The notes beneath the pieces were generated by a model. It was not told where the DNA came from, ran no database searches, and worked only from the letters and a program-made list of their open reading frames with translations. Source: Dokdonella_A sp937902695 (GTDB lineage Bacteria; Pseudomonadota; Gammaproteobacteria; Xanthomonadales; Rhodanobacteraceae). From it: DNA of 55,404 bases. The stretch lies in the NCBI GenBank assembly GCA_048498135.1, contig JBEHYO010000013.1:1-55404 (forward strand), given 5' to 3'. Position numbers and translations under genes: made by a program. Below, piece by piece: positions 15,321-24,036 of this stretch (position 1 is the first letter of the stretch; every line of letters starts with the position of its first letter).

Positions 15321-18137
15321 TCAGGGCACGCCGAGCTTTCCGAGCTGCTCGCGCAATCCGCCGAGCAGCGTCGTGAACTCGGAAAGCCGCTGCTTCTCCT
15401 GGTCGACGACCGCTGCCGGCGTGTTCGGGCCGAACCGGCCGAGCTTCGCGCCCGACTTCTCGATTTCGCCTTCGATGCGCTTGATCTCGCGCGCAAGGCG
15501 CGCCTTCTCGGCATCGATGTCGATGAGGCCCGCGAGCGGGATCAGGAGCTTCATCTCGCCGACGATGGCCGCCGCGGCGGCCGGCTCCGCCTCGCCGGCG
15601 TCGAGCCAGCGCTGCGCGTCGGTGCGCGCGAGGAAGGCGATCGGGTCGCCGAACTTCGCGGCGCGCGCGCGATCGCTCGCAGCGCCGCCGGCGAACAGCA
15701 GCGGGATCGCGCGGCTCGGCGCGATGTTCATTTCGCTCCGGATGCGGCGGACCTGCGTCAGCACGGCCTTCAGCCATTCGATTTCCGCTTCCGCGGCATC
15801 GTCGGACGGCGCGTCGGCCGCGCGCGGATAGGCTTGCGTCGAAACCGTGTCGCCGCCGATGCCGAGCCTCGGCGCGACCTCGTGCCAGATTTCCTCCGTC
15901 ACGAACGGAATGATCGGATGCAGCGCGCGCAGCAGCATTTCGAGCACGACGAGCAGCGTTTGCCGCGTCGAGCCGGCGGCCGCTGCGTCCCCGCCGTTCA
16001 AGGCCGGCTTCGAAAGCTCGACGAACCAGTCGCAGAACTCGTTCCACGTGAACTCGTACAGCGCCTGCGCGAGCAGGTCGAAGCGATAGGTCACGAAATG
16101 CGCTTCGACGTCGGCGAGCGTGCGGCCGAGCCGCGTCAGGATCCAGCGCTCGGCTTCGGTCTTCGGCGCGTGCGGGCCCGGCGGCACCGCGAACCCTTCG
16201 GTGTTCATCAGCACGAAGCGCGCCGCGTTCCAGAGTTTGTTGCAGAAGTTCTTGTAGCCGTCGGCGCGCTTGAGATCGAAGTTGATCGTGCGGCCGTACG
16301 TCGCGAGCGCCGCGAACGTGAAGCGCAGCGCGTCGGCGCCGACCGGCGCGATGCCGTTGGGATATTCCTTGCGGATGCGCTTCTCGACTTTCTCGCGCAC
16401 CTGCGGGATCAGCAGCGACGCGGCCGATTTCCTGACGAGCGCGTCGAGGTCGATGCCGTCGATCAGATCCAGGGGGTCGATCGTGTTGCCCTTCGACTTC
16501 GACATCTTCTGGCCTTCGGCGTCGCGCACGATCGCGTTGATGTAGACCTCGCGGAACGGCACGCGCTTGGTGAAGTACAAGGTCGCCATGACCATGCGCG
16601 CGACCCAGAAGAAGATGATGTCGAAGCCGGTGACGAGCACGCTCGACGGGAGGAACTCGTTGTAGGCATCCCACTCGGCTGCGCGCGGGGGCGTTTCGCC
16701 GGGCCAGCCCAGCGTCGAGAACGGCCAGAGCTGCGCGCTGAACCACGTGTCGAGCACGTCGTCGTCCTGACGCACGGCGCCGACGGGCGTGTGCTCCGCA
16801 TGCGCGAGCGCATCGGCCTCGTCCTCGCCGACGAAGATATTGCCGGCTTCGTCGTACCAGGCCGGAATGCGATGGCCCCACCAGAGCTGCCGGCTGACGC
16901 ACCAGTCCTGGATGTTCTCGAGCCACTGGTTGTAGGTCGTCGCCCAGTTCTCCGGCACGAACTTGACGGCGCCGGTCCGCACCGCATCGAGCGCGGGCTC
17001 CGTGATCGCCTTGCGGCCGCCGGGGCCGGGCTTGCCGTCGACGCGCGTGTCGCTGGTGAGGTCGAGGAACCACTGGTCGGTCAGCATCGGCTCGATGACG
17101 GCATCGGAGCGCTGGCTGATCGGCACCTGCAGCTTGTGCTTCTTGGTCTCGACGAGGAGGCCTTCCGCTTCGACATCGGCGAGCACGGCCTTGCGTGCGA
17201 CGAAACGGTCCATGCCGCGATATTTCTCGGGCGCGTTCTCGTTGATTTTCGCGTCGAGCGTCAGGATCACGCGCGGCTCGAGCTTGTGCCGCGCGCCGAG
17301 CTGCCAGTCGTTGAAATCGTGGGCGGGCGTGATCTTCACCGCCCCGGTGCCGAACTCTCGATCGACGTAGTCGTCGGCGACGACGGGAATCTCGCGGCCG
17401 GTGAGCGGCAGCTTCAGGCACTTGCCGACCAGCGGCGCGTAGCGTGCGTCGTCCGGATGCACGGCGACCGCGACGTCGCCGAGCATCGTCTCGGGCCGCG
17501 TCGTCGCGACGACGATGCCTTCGCCGCCGTCGGCCGCCGGATAGCGGATCGACCATAGCGAGCCGTCGCGCTCCTCGTTGTTGACTTCGAGATCGGACAC
17601 CGCGGTCATCAGGACCGGATCCCAGTGCACGAGCCGCTTGCCGCGATAGAGGAGCCCCGCGCGATACCACTCGACGAAGACGCGGCGCACGGCCGCCGAC
17701 AGGCCCTCGTCCATCGTGAAGCGTTCGCGCGACCAGTCGACCGACGCGCCGAGCCGGCGCATCTGATTGGTGATCGTCGAGCCCGACTGCCGCTTCCATT
17801 CCCACACGCGCTCGACGAACTTCGTGCGGCCGAGATCGTGGCGCGACTTGCCTTCGGCGGCGAGCTGGTTCTCGACGATCTTCTGCGTCGCGATGCCGGC
17901 ATGATCGGTGCCGCCCTGCCACAACGTGCGATAGCCGCGCATGCGGTGGTAGCGGATCAGCGCGTCCATGATCGTCTGCTGGAACGCGTGGCCCATGTGC
18001 AGCGTGCCGGTGACGTTCGGCGGCGGCAGCAGGATGCAGTAAGGCTCGCCGCTGCCGGCGGGCGCGAAGGCGCCGTGCGATTCCCAGTGGGCGTACCACC
18101 TGGGCTCGATGGCGTGTGGTTCGAAGCTTTTTTCCAT
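15321..18137 (-). CDS. valS: valyl-tRNA synthetase
   Basis: A 938-residue class I enzyme that charges tRNA-Val. The HIGH-type motif appears in PPPNVTGTLHMGHAF at about residues 39-53, and the KMSKS motif in GQKMSKSKGNTIDP around residue 545. The CP1 editing insertion lies between them, with TTRPETMLGDVAVAVHP. The C-terminal coiled-coil arm (EKARLAREIKRIEGEIEKSG) is present. The start at 18137 yields MEKSFEPHAIEPRWYAHWE, standard for the family; the longer open frame runs into an intergenic repeat. It is followed upstream by holC on the same strand, a gene order conserved in many gammaproteobacteria. Confidence 0.97.
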   Translation of the reverse strand: MEKSFEPHAIEPRWYAHWESHGAFAPAGSGEPYCILLPPPNVTGTLHMGHAFQQTIMDALIRYHRMRGYRTLWQGGTDHAGIATQKIVENQLAAEGKSRHDLGRTKFVERVWEWKRQSGSTITNQMRRLGASVDWSRERFTMDEGLSAAVRRVFVEWYRAGLLYRGKRLVHWDPVLMTAVSDLEVNNEERDGSLWSIRYPAADGGEGIVVATTRPETMLGDVAVAVHPDDARYAPLVGKCLKLPLTGREIPVVADDYVDREFGTGAVKITPAHDFNDWQLGARHKLEPRVILTLDAKINENAPEKYRGMDRFVARKAVLADVEAEGLLVETKKHKLQVPISQRSDAVIEPMLTDQWFLDLTSDTRVDGKPGPGGRKAITEPALDAVRTGAVKFVPENWATTYNQWLENIQDWCVSRQLWWGHRIPAWYDEAGNIFVGEDEADALAHAEHTPVGAVRQDDDVLDTWFSAQLWPFSTLGWPGETPPRAAEWDAYNEFLPSSVLVTGFDIIFFWVARMVMATLYFTKRVPFREVYINAIVRDAEGQKMSKSKGNTIDPLDLIDGIDLDALVRKSAASLLIPQVREKVEKRIRKEYPNGIAPVGADALRFTFAALATYGRTINFDLKRADGYKNFCNKLWNAARFVLMNTEGFAVPPGPHAPKTEAERWILTRLGRTLADVEAHFVTYRFDLLAQALYEFTWNEFCDWFVELSKPALNGGDAAAAGSTRQTLLVVLEMLLRALHPIIPFVTEEIWHEVAPRLGIGGDTVSTQAYPRAADAPSDDAAEAEIEWLKAVLTQVRRIRSEMNIAPSRAIPLLFAGGAASDRARAAKFGDPIAFLARTDAQRWLDAGEAEPAAAAAIVGEMKLLIPLAGLIDIDAEKARLAREIKRIEGEIEKSGAKLGRFGPNTPAAVVDQEKQRLSEFTTLLGGLREQLGKLGVP

Positions 18138-18147
18138 TGGAAGGCAG

Positions 18148-18224
18148 GGATTCGGGATTAGGGATTCGGGATTCGCAAGGGAGGAGCTCGTGATCGATTT
18201 TGCGAATCCCGAATCCCCAATCCC
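18148..18224. repeat. GGGATTC-type inverted repeat between holC and valS
   Basis: The left half contains tandem GGGATTC/GGGATTA units (18148-18177). The right half (18201-18224) is its inverse; the 17-base pieces 18161-18177 and 18201-18217 are perfectly complementary. The 23-base loop carries no recognisable motif. This is the same family as the elements at 35441, 35921 and 37091, and is known as a dispersed repeat of Xanthomonadales. Confidence 0.88.
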
Positions 18225-18231
18225 GGCTCTT

Positions 18232-18654
18232 TCACATATCGTGTTTGTTGACGTCGAATCCGCGTCGCTTGTACTCGGCCCAGCGCACGCGCGAGCCGTC
18301 ACGTTCGGCGGGATCGGCGGCGACGACTTCGAGCACGCGCGCGTAGGCGCCCGGCGCGCATTCGTCGCGAAGGTTGACGACGAGCGGCCGGTCGGCGGTC
18401 GAAACGCCGGGCGGCGCGATGACCACGGCGGTGATCGAGTCGTCGTCGTCGCCGGCGAGCTGATGCGGGATGAAGGAGTTCTCGTCGAACTCCCAGAGCT
18501 TCTCGTCGAGCGCTTCGGCCTGCTCGGGCGAGCGGGCGAGGATCAGCGTCGGCTGCTCGGCGGCGTACGCCTTCCTGACCAGCTCGCAGACGAGCAGCAG
18601 CGGATCGTCGCGAAAGCGCGGCTTGTCGATGAGGTAGAAGTCGGCCCGCGTCAT
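18232..18654 (-). CDS. holC: DNA polymerase III chi subunit
   Basis: A 140-residue clamp-loader accessory protein that links the polymerase III holoenzyme to SSB through psi. The diagnostic sequence LDEKLWEFDENSFIPHQLAG at about residues 49-68 is present, preceded by LVCELVRKAYAAEQPTLILA, and the C-terminal WAEYKRRGFDVNKHD ends the protein. It lies between valS and pepA on the same strand, as in many gammaproteobacteria, and four bases after the preceding small membrane protein gene. The GGGATTC repeat separates it from valS. Confidence 0.95.
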   Translation of the reverse strand: MTRADFYLIDKPRFRDDPLLLVCELVRKAYAAEQPTLILARSPEQAEALDEKLWEFDENSFIPHQLAGDDDDSITAVVIAPPGVSTADRPLVVNLRDECAPGAYARVLEVVAADPAERDGSRVRWAEYKRRGFDVNKHDM

Positions 18655-18658
18655 CGTC

Positions 18659-19060
18659 TCAGCCCGGTGCCGGCATCGAGCCGGAGAGATACATCATCGT
18701 CGCCGCACCGACCGCGCTGGTCAGGGCGCAGGCGAGCACGATCGCGAAGAAGCTCGCGATCGCCGGCAGGCGATGCCCGGCCGGGCGCGTCTTGTAGAGG
18801 TAATACGGCACGAACACGATCGCGGCCATGACGATGCCGATGTTGAGCCACATCGGCCGGCGGATGTCGAGCTCGGCCGCGTCGAGCGTCAGCCAGCGAA
18901 AGCCGATGATCAGCATCGCCAGGCTGCCGACGAACGTGAGCCCGCTCGAGCTCTGCAGCTGCAGCGCCGCATCGACGATGCCGAGCACGAGCGAGGCGCC
19001 GATCAGCGTCGTCAGCGCGATGCGCTTGTGCCGGCGGTAGTCCGTCGCCGCCTGCGTCAC
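18659..19060 (-). CDS. small multi-pass membrane protein of unknown function
   Basis: A 133-residue protein that starts at a GTG at 19060 overlapping the pepA stop (GTGA) and ends four bases before holC, so it is translationally tied to both. Four hydrophobic stretches are visible: ALTTLIGASLVLGIVDAAL, LTFVGSLAMLIIGFRWL, MWLNIGIVMAAIVFVPYYLY, and IASFFAIVLACALTSAVGAA. A short arginine/lysine-rich N-terminus points to an inside-facing start. Unnamed proteins of this kind occur between pepA and holC in Xanthomonas relatives; I know no function. The frame extending to 19672 lies inside pepA and is not coding. Confidence 0.8.
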   Translation of the reverse strand: MTQAATDYRRHKRIALTTLIGASLVLGIVDAALQLQSSSGLTFVGSLAMLIIGFRWLTLDAAELDIRRPMWLNIGIVMAAIVFVPYYLYKTRPAGHRLPAIASFFAIVLACALTSAVGAATMMYLSGSMPAPG

Positions 19061-20550
19061 GCCGAGCGATCGATCAGGTACTGCGTCAGCATCGGCACCG
19101 GACGGCCGGTCGCGAGGCCCTTGCGTCCCTCGTCCCACGCCGTGCCGGCGATGTCGAGATGCGCCCAGCGCGCGCCGTTGACGAAGCGCGAGAGGAAGCA
19201 GGCGGCCGTGATCGCGCCGGCGTACTTGCCGCCGATGTTCGCGACGTCGGCGAAGCCCGATTCGAGCTGCTGCTGGTAGTCGTCCCAGAGCGGCAGGCGC
19301 CAGGCGCGATCCATCGTCTCGTTGCCCGCCTTGAGGAGCTCGTCGGCGAGCGCGTCGTCCTTCGTCATCAGGCCCGACGCGTGCTTGCCGAGCGCGACGA
19401 CGCAGGCGCCGGTGAGCGTCGCGGCGTCGATGATGACCTGCGGGTCGAACTTCTGCGCATAGGTCAGCGCGTCGCAGAGGATCAGGCGCCCTTCGGCGTC
19501 CGTATTGAGGACCTCGATCGTGAGGCCCGACATGCTGGTCAGGATGTCGCTCGGCCGGTAGGCGTTGCCGTCCGGCATGTTCTCGACGGCCGGGACGATG
19601 CAGACGATGTTGAGCGGGAGCTTCAACTCGACCGCCGCGACGAACGTGCCGAGCACGCCGGCGCCGCCGCACATGTCGAACTTCATCTCCTCCATGCCGG
19701 CGCCGGGCTTCAGCGATATGCCGCCCGAGTCGAAAGTGATGCCCTTGCCGACCAGCGCGTAGGGCTTTTCCTTGTCCTTGCCGCCGTTCCAGCGCAGCAC
19801 GACGAGCCTGGGCGCATTGGCCGAGCCCTGCGAGACGCCGAGCAGCGAGCCCATGCCGAGCTTCTGCATCGCGTCGCGATCGAGCACTTCGAGCGTGACG
19901 CCCGGGTGCTCGTCGGCGATCTTCTTGGCCTGGTCGGCGACATAGGCCGGATTGCAGATGTTCGGCGGCAGGTTGCCGAGCTCGCGCGCGAAACGCACGC
20001 CCTTGGCGATCGCGGCGGCTTCGGTGAGCGCGCGAAGCGTCTTCGGATCGTTCGCCGCCGCGACGAACGCCAGCGATTCGAGCGACGGCGTCTTCGGCTT
20101 TTCCTTCGGCTTGAACGTCGCCGTGTAGCGGTACGCCTGCGCGTCCGCGGCGAGCGCCGCCGTGCGGAGCTTCCAGGCCGTGTCCTTGCCGGGCACGTCG
20201 ACGTCGGTCAGGAACGACAGGGCCGAGTCGATCGGCATCGACTTCAGTGCGCGGGCCGATTCGGTGACCGCGCGGTAGTACGCGGCGGCGTCGAGCTTCT
20301 TCTGCTCGCCGAGCCCGGCCAGCACGACGCGCGGCGAGACGATGTTGGGCAGGTGGAAGAGCGCGGCGACGCTGCCGGCCTTGCCGTTCGCGTCGCTCGA
20401 CTCCAGCAGGCGCGTCAAGGCGCCGCCGGATCGCTCGTCGATGCGCAGCGCGGAGGGGGTCAGCGAGCGGTCTTCATAGACGCCGACGACGATCGAGGGA
20501 ACCGCGGCGGCCTCCGGCGCGTCGGCGGCGATACTGAACTTCAGGGTCAT
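19057..20550 (-). CDS. pepA: leucyl aminopeptidase (M17, cytosol aminopeptidase)
   Basis: A 497-residue two-metal aminopeptidase of family M17 that removes N-terminal residues from peptides, and in E. coli also acts as a DNA-binding partner of XerCD at plasmid sites and of carAB control. The family signature VLNTDAEGRLILCD lies at about residues 349-362. Upstream are the metal-binding lysine/aspartate segment VGKGITFDSGGISLKPGAGM and the catalytic-site MKFDMCGGAG. The C-terminus includes LDIAGTAWDEGRKGLATGRPV. It is divergent from lptF, which starts 74 bases away. The downstream small membrane protein overlaps by four bases. Confidence 0.96.
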   Translation of the reverse strand: MTLKFSIAADAPEAAAVPSIVVGVYEDRSLTPSALRIDERSGGALTRLLESSDANGKAGSVAALFHLPNIVSPRVVLAGLGEQKKLDAAAYYRAVTESARALKSMPIDSALSFLTDVDVPGKDTAWKLRTAALAADAQAYRYTATFKPKEKPKTPSLESLAFVAAANDPKTLRALTEAAAIAKGVRFARELGNLPPNICNPAYVADQAKKIADEHPGVTLEVLDRDAMQKLGMGSLLGVSQGSANAPRLVVLRWNGGKDKEKPYALVGKGITFDSGGISLKPGAGMEEMKFDMCGGAGVLGTFVAAVELKLPLNIVCIVPAVENMPDGNAYRPSDILTSMSGLTIEVLNTDAEGRLILCDALTYAQKFDPQVIIDAATLTGACVVALGKHASGLMTKDDALADELLKAGNETMDRAWRLPLWDDYQQQLESGFADVANIGGKYAGAITAACFLSRFVNGARWAHLDIAGTAWDEGRKGLATGRPVPMLTQYLIDRSA

Positions 20551-20624
20551 TTTGCGTTCCAGCAGACTTCGGATGAGCGCCGCCGGCGCAGGTAGACTTC
20601 GGGATCGGCTGCGCCAGCGGAAAT

Positions 20625-21821
20625 ATGAAGTCCGACATTTTACGGCAAACCCCCGAGGATGCGCGAAAACCGGTCATGCGCTGGTATTCGGACCTGCGTC
20701 TTCGCATCGTCGACCGCTATCTCCTGCGCGAGCTCGGTTCGAACTTCCTCGCCGCGACGTTCATCCTGCTGCTGATCGTCGTCGGCACGGCCGTCGCCGA
20801 TCTTCTGGCGAAGATCGCGCGCGGCCGCATTCCGGCCGATCTCCTCTTTACGCTGATTGCGCTGCGCAGCGTCGATGCGCTGACGGTGCTGATGCCGCTC
20901 GCGGCGTTCCTCGGCGTGCTGCTCGCATATGGGCGGCTCTGGCGCGACAGCGAGATGGCGGTGCTGCAATCGTCGGGGCTCGATCTCGGCGGCGTCGCCC
21001 GGCCGCTCGCGCTGCTGATCGTGCCGACGATGATCCTGCTGGCGACGATCTCGTTCTGGCTCGCGCCGGCCGCCGTCAGGCTGTCGCAGACGCTGCTCGA
21101 GGAGGCGAACCGATCGCTGATCATCGCGGGCCTCGAGCCCGGACGCTTCATCGAGCTTCCCGGCAAGGACGGCGAGATCTATGTCGGCGAGATGTCGTCC
21201 GACGGCACGCAGTTCAAGCGCATGTTCGTCGAGAACGAGCGCCTCATCGACGATGCGAACAACAAGGACAACGGCAAGACGCGCATCGACGTCATCACGG
21301 CCACGCACGGCTATCTCTATCACGACGCGGACGGTGTCGGGCGCTACCTCGCGCTTCTCGACGGGTTCCGCGTCGAAGGCACGCTGGGCCAGGACGATTA
21401 CCGCCTGATGCGCTTCGCGCGCAACGACATCAAGCTGCCCGACAACGAGAACGACGACAACGACACCGCGGCCAAGCGCTCGGCGCCGACGCGGGTGCTG
21501 TTCCGCAATGCCGACGATCCGGTCATGCGCGCCGAAATCCACTGGCGACTGGCCGCGCCGCTTTCGGCGCTCGTGCTGATGCTGCTTGCGCTGCCCCTTT
21601 CGAAATCGAGCCCGCGCGAGCCGCGCTACGCGCGCTTGCTCGTCGCGGTGCTCGCGTGGTGGGTGTTCAACACGGGCCTCGGCCTCGGGCGCTCGTGGAT
21701 CAGCCAGGGCAAGCTCGCGCCGGGCTTCGGTTTCTGGTGGGTCTACGTCCCGACGGTGGCGATGGCCGCGTGGCTGATCTGGAAGAGCCAGCGCATGCCG
21801 CGCGGAAAGGGAGCCGGCTGA
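20625..21821 (+). CDS. lptF: LPS export ABC transporter permease LptF
   Basis: A 398-residue inner-membrane subunit of the LptB2FG complex that lifts lipopolysaccharide out of the inner membrane. It has the YjgP/YjgQ layout: IVDRYLLRELGSNFLAATFI at the N-terminus, three helices, a periplasmic jellyroll part (about residues 150-270) and three helices at the C-terminus. The conserved core begins at residue 28, so the ATG at 20676 is also possible. An asparagine/aspartate-rich stretch (LPDNENDDNDTAAK, near 275) is less common. It overlaps lptG by one base (TGATG) and is divergent from pepA, the usual arrangement in gammaproteobacteria. Confidence 0.94.
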   Translation: MKSDILRQTPEDARKPVMRWYSDLRLRIVDRYLLRELGSNFLAATFILLLIVVGTAVADLLAKIARGRIPADLLFTLIALRSVDALTVLMPLAAFLGVLLAYGRLWRDSEMAVLQSSGLDLGGVARPLALLIVPTMILLATISFWLAPAAVRLSQTLLEEANRSLIIAGLEPGRFIELPGKDGEIYVGEMSSDGTQFKRMFVENERLIDDANNKDNGKTRIDVITATHGYLYHDADGVGRYLALLDGFRVEGTLGQDDYRLMRFARNDIKLPDNENDDNDTAAKRSAPTRVLFRNADDPVMRAEIHWRLAAPLSALVLMLLALPLSKSSPREPRYARLLVAVLAWWVFNTGLGLGRSWISQGKLAPGFGFWWVYVPTVAMAAWLIWKSQRMPRGKGAG

Positions 21822-22915
21822 TGCGCATGCCCAACCTCGCGGTCAAGCGCGTCGATCGACTCGTCGCGATCGCCGTGCTGTCGTCGGTCGGGCTGACCTG
21901 GCTCACGATCGTCGGCTTCGATGCATTCCGCATCTTCATCGGCGAGCTCAACGATGTCGGCACCAACCAGTACACGCTGACCAAGGCGATCACGTACGTG
22001 CTGCTGACGGTGCCGCGGCGCTGCTACGAGATGTTCAGCTATTCGGCGCTGATCGGCGGCCTGCTCGGGCTCGGCGGCCTTGCCGGCAGCGGCGAGCTCA
22101 CCGCATTGCGCGCGGCGGGGCTTTCAAAGTTCCGCATCTGCGCATCGGTCGTGCTCGCGCTGACGACGCTGACGGTGCTGGTCATGGTCATCGGCGAGAC
22201 GATCGGCCCCTACGGCGAGCAGAAGGCGCAGGCGCTGCAGCTCGCGGCGAAATCGAAGGACGTCGCGCTCGCCAAAGGCGGCACGCTCTGGGCGCGCGAC
22301 GGCGATACGGTCATCAACGCCAAGCGCGGGCACGCGCGCGGGGGCAGCGTCGAGCTTTCCGGCGTGCGCGTGTTCGAGTTCGACGCGGAAGGGCGCCTCA
22401 CGTCGCTCGCGCTCGCCGATCGCGCGCTGCATGCGGCCGGCACGTGGACGCTCCACGACGTGCGCCGCACGAACTTCAACAGCGACAGCGCCACGAGCAC
22501 GACCAGGGCCGAAGAGCATTGGGAGTCAGGACTCGATCCGGCGCTCCTTTCGCTCAGCATCGTGCAGGCCCAGTACATGACGCTGCGCGACCTCTCGCGC
22601 AACATCTTCTACCTCGAGCGCAACAAGCAGGACGCGTCGACGTTCCGGCAGGCGTACTGGGAGCGGCTCTTCTATCCGGTCAGCGTGCTGGCGCTCGCGT
22701 TCTGCGCCGTGCCGTTCGCGTTCGGCACGCTGCGCAGCGGCGGCCTCGCGAAGCGGCTGTTCATCGGCATGGTGCTGGCTCTCTGCTTCTATTTCGCGCA
22801 GCGCGCGATCGTGAACATGGGCGCCGTGTATGGCGTGCATCCGGCCGTGGCGAACCTGATTCCGCCGACCCTGCTGGCGGTGCTGGCGTTCGCCTACTTC
22901 CGCCGGCACGCGTAG
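21821..22915 (+). CDS. lptG: LPS export ABC transporter permease LptG
   Basis: The 364-residue partner of LptF in the same LptB2FG complex. Residues 9-31 begin the first helix (VDRLVAIAVLSSVGLTWLTIV), followed by the conserved YVLLTVPRRCYEMFSYSALIGGLLGLGGLAGSGELTALRAAG region, whose loop contacts the ATPase LptB. A periplasmic domain (about 130-270) and three C-terminal helices complete the protein. The start overlaps the lptF stop (TGATG); an ATG two codons later is an alternative. No lptB is present in this window. Confidence 0.95.
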   Translation: MRMPNLAVKRVDRLVAIAVLSSVGLTWLTIVGFDAFRIFIGELNDVGTNQYTLTKAITYVLLTVPRRCYEMFSYSALIGGLLGLGGLAGSGELTALRAAGLSKFRICASVVLALTTLTVLVMVIGETIGPYGEQKAQALQLAAKSKDVALAKGGTLWARDGDTVINAKRGHARGGSVELSGVRVFEFDAEGRLTSLALADRALHAAGTWTLHDVRRTNFNSDSATSTTRAEEHWESGLDPALLSLSIVQAQYMTLRDLSRNIFYLERNKQDASTFRQAYWERLFYPVSVLALAFCAVPFAFGTLRSGGLAKRLFIGMVLALCFYFAQRAIVNMGAVYGVHPAVANLIPPTLLAVLAFAYFRRHA

Positions 22916-22996
22916 GAAACGCGCGATCGGTGGCGGTTCGTGCCGGCTTTTTCCGTATCCGACGAATGCTCGTCCCATTCTTCGGAGATTTCTGCG

Positions 22997-23708
22997 ATGC
23001 GTCCGGTTCTTGTTCTGCTCCTCGTGCTCGCGGCCAGCGAAGCCGCTGCGATCGACCTCGGCAAGGCGCTCGGCGGCGGCATGACCGCAGCCAAGGGCCT
23101 CTCGATCAGCGATGACGACGTCCGCGCCGCGGCCGACCGCGCCTGCGCATGGATGGATGCGCACAACGCGGTCGCGCCCGCGGGCAATGCCTACGCGAAG
23201 CTGACCAGCGGCGTCACCTCCGAAGACGGCATCCGGCTCGACTACAAGGTCTATCTCGTTCGCGACGTCAACGCGTTCGCGATGGCGAACGGCTGCGTGC
23301 GCGTATTCGCAGGGCTCATGGACAAAGCGACGGACGACGAGATTCGCGGCGTGCTCGGCCACGAGATCGGGCACGCCAAGCTCGGCCATATGAAGGCCAA
23401 GATGAAGACCGCGTATCTCACGCGCGCTGCGCGGCAAGGCGCGGCCGCGACCGGCGGCGCGGCCGGGCAGATCGCAATCCGATCTCGGCGGTTTCGCCGA
23501 AGAAGTCGTCAACGCGCAGTTCTCGCAGAAGGAGGAGAGCGAGGCCGACGCGTACGGCTACCACTTCATGGTGCGCCACCGCTTCGATCCGGCCGCGATG
23601 GTGAGCCTTTTCAAGAAGTTGCCGAGCGGCGGCGGGCTGATGTCTTCGCACCCGGCCTCCCCGGATCGAGCCGCGAAGATCCAGGCGTTGATCGACAACA
23701 AAGCGTGA
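22997..23708 (+). pseudogene. LoiP/YggG-like M48 metalloprotease with a frameshift
   Basis: An ATG at 22997 with a good GGAGA ribosome site at 22984-22988 starts a signal peptide, then a protein closely similar by eye to E. coli LoiP: IRLDYKVYLVRDVNAFAMAN and the zinc motif LGHEIGHAKLGH. The frame breaks at about 23477. If that one base is skipped, the second frame continues as LGGFAEEVVNAQFSQKEESE, supplying the third zinc ligand in ESEADAYG, and ends in SSHPASPDRAAKIQ with a stop at 23708. Without the skip, translation runs to 23728 as unrelated arginine-rich sequence. The downstream part keeps its coding quality, so the break is recent, a sequencing error or a phase-variable change. The product would be a periplasmic or outer-membrane protease. 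Confidence 0.82.
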
Positions 23709-23743
23709 CGCTTTGGGCGCACCGTTGAGAGTCGACTCATCGA

Positions 23744-23782
23744 TTGACTCCAGGGAGGACACTGGACTAAGCTTAGTCCAGT
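23744..23782 (+). promoter_or_regulatory. promoter and perfect 22-bp palindromic operator of the Phd/PIN toxin-antitoxin pair
   Basis: Positions 23761-23782 read as a perfect 22-bp palindrome, ACTGGACTAAG followed by CTTAGTCCAGT. A TTGACT box lies at 23744-23749, and 18 bases later TAAGCT (23768-23773) sits in the centre of the palindrome, so a protein bound there would block the -10 region. Phd/YefM-type antitoxins repress their own operon by binding such palindromes. A second, 10-bp palindrome, GAGTCGACTC, lies just upstream at 23729-23738. Confidence 0.65.
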
Positions 23783-23799
23783 CTACAAACATGACATTC

Positions 23800-24036
23800 A
23801 TGAGCACGGTAAATATCCACGCCGCCAAGACGCATCTCTCGCGGCTCATCGACGAGGTCGCCGAGGGAGAGGAAGTCGTCATCGCGAAGGCCGGCCGGCC
23901 GGTCGCGAGGCTCGTCCCGATCGGCAATCCGCCTGGCAAGCGGGTGCTCGGCCGTCTCGAGGGGCGCCTCAAGGTGCCGCGCGATTTCGACGCGTCCCTG
24001 CCGGACGACGTTCTCGCCGCATTCGAAGAGCGCTGA
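23800..24036 (+). CDS. Phd/YefM-family antitoxin
   Basis: A 78-residue protein with the Phd N-terminal DNA-binding fold MSTVNIHAAKTHLSRLIDEV (the family KTHLSxLI pattern), then EGEEVVIAKAGRPVARLVPI. The C-terminal part, RLKVPRDFDASLPDDVLAAF, should wrap the toxin; it has the D/E-F-D...LP pattern of PIN partners. The toxin gene overlaps by one base (TGATG). The start at 23800 is chosen because the conserved domain begins there; ATG at 23791 would add three residues. No strong Shine-Dalgarno lies before either start. Confidence 0.9.
   Translation: MSTVNIHAAKTHLSRLIDEVAEGEEVVIAKAGRPVARLVPIGNPPGKRVLGRLEGRLKVPRDFDASLPDDVLAAFEER

Noticed and set aside
15198..17558. 786-codon open frame on the plus strand
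   Set aside because: Shadow of valS. The translation is low in aromatic residues, very rich in Arg/Glu/Val, and has no recognisable domain.
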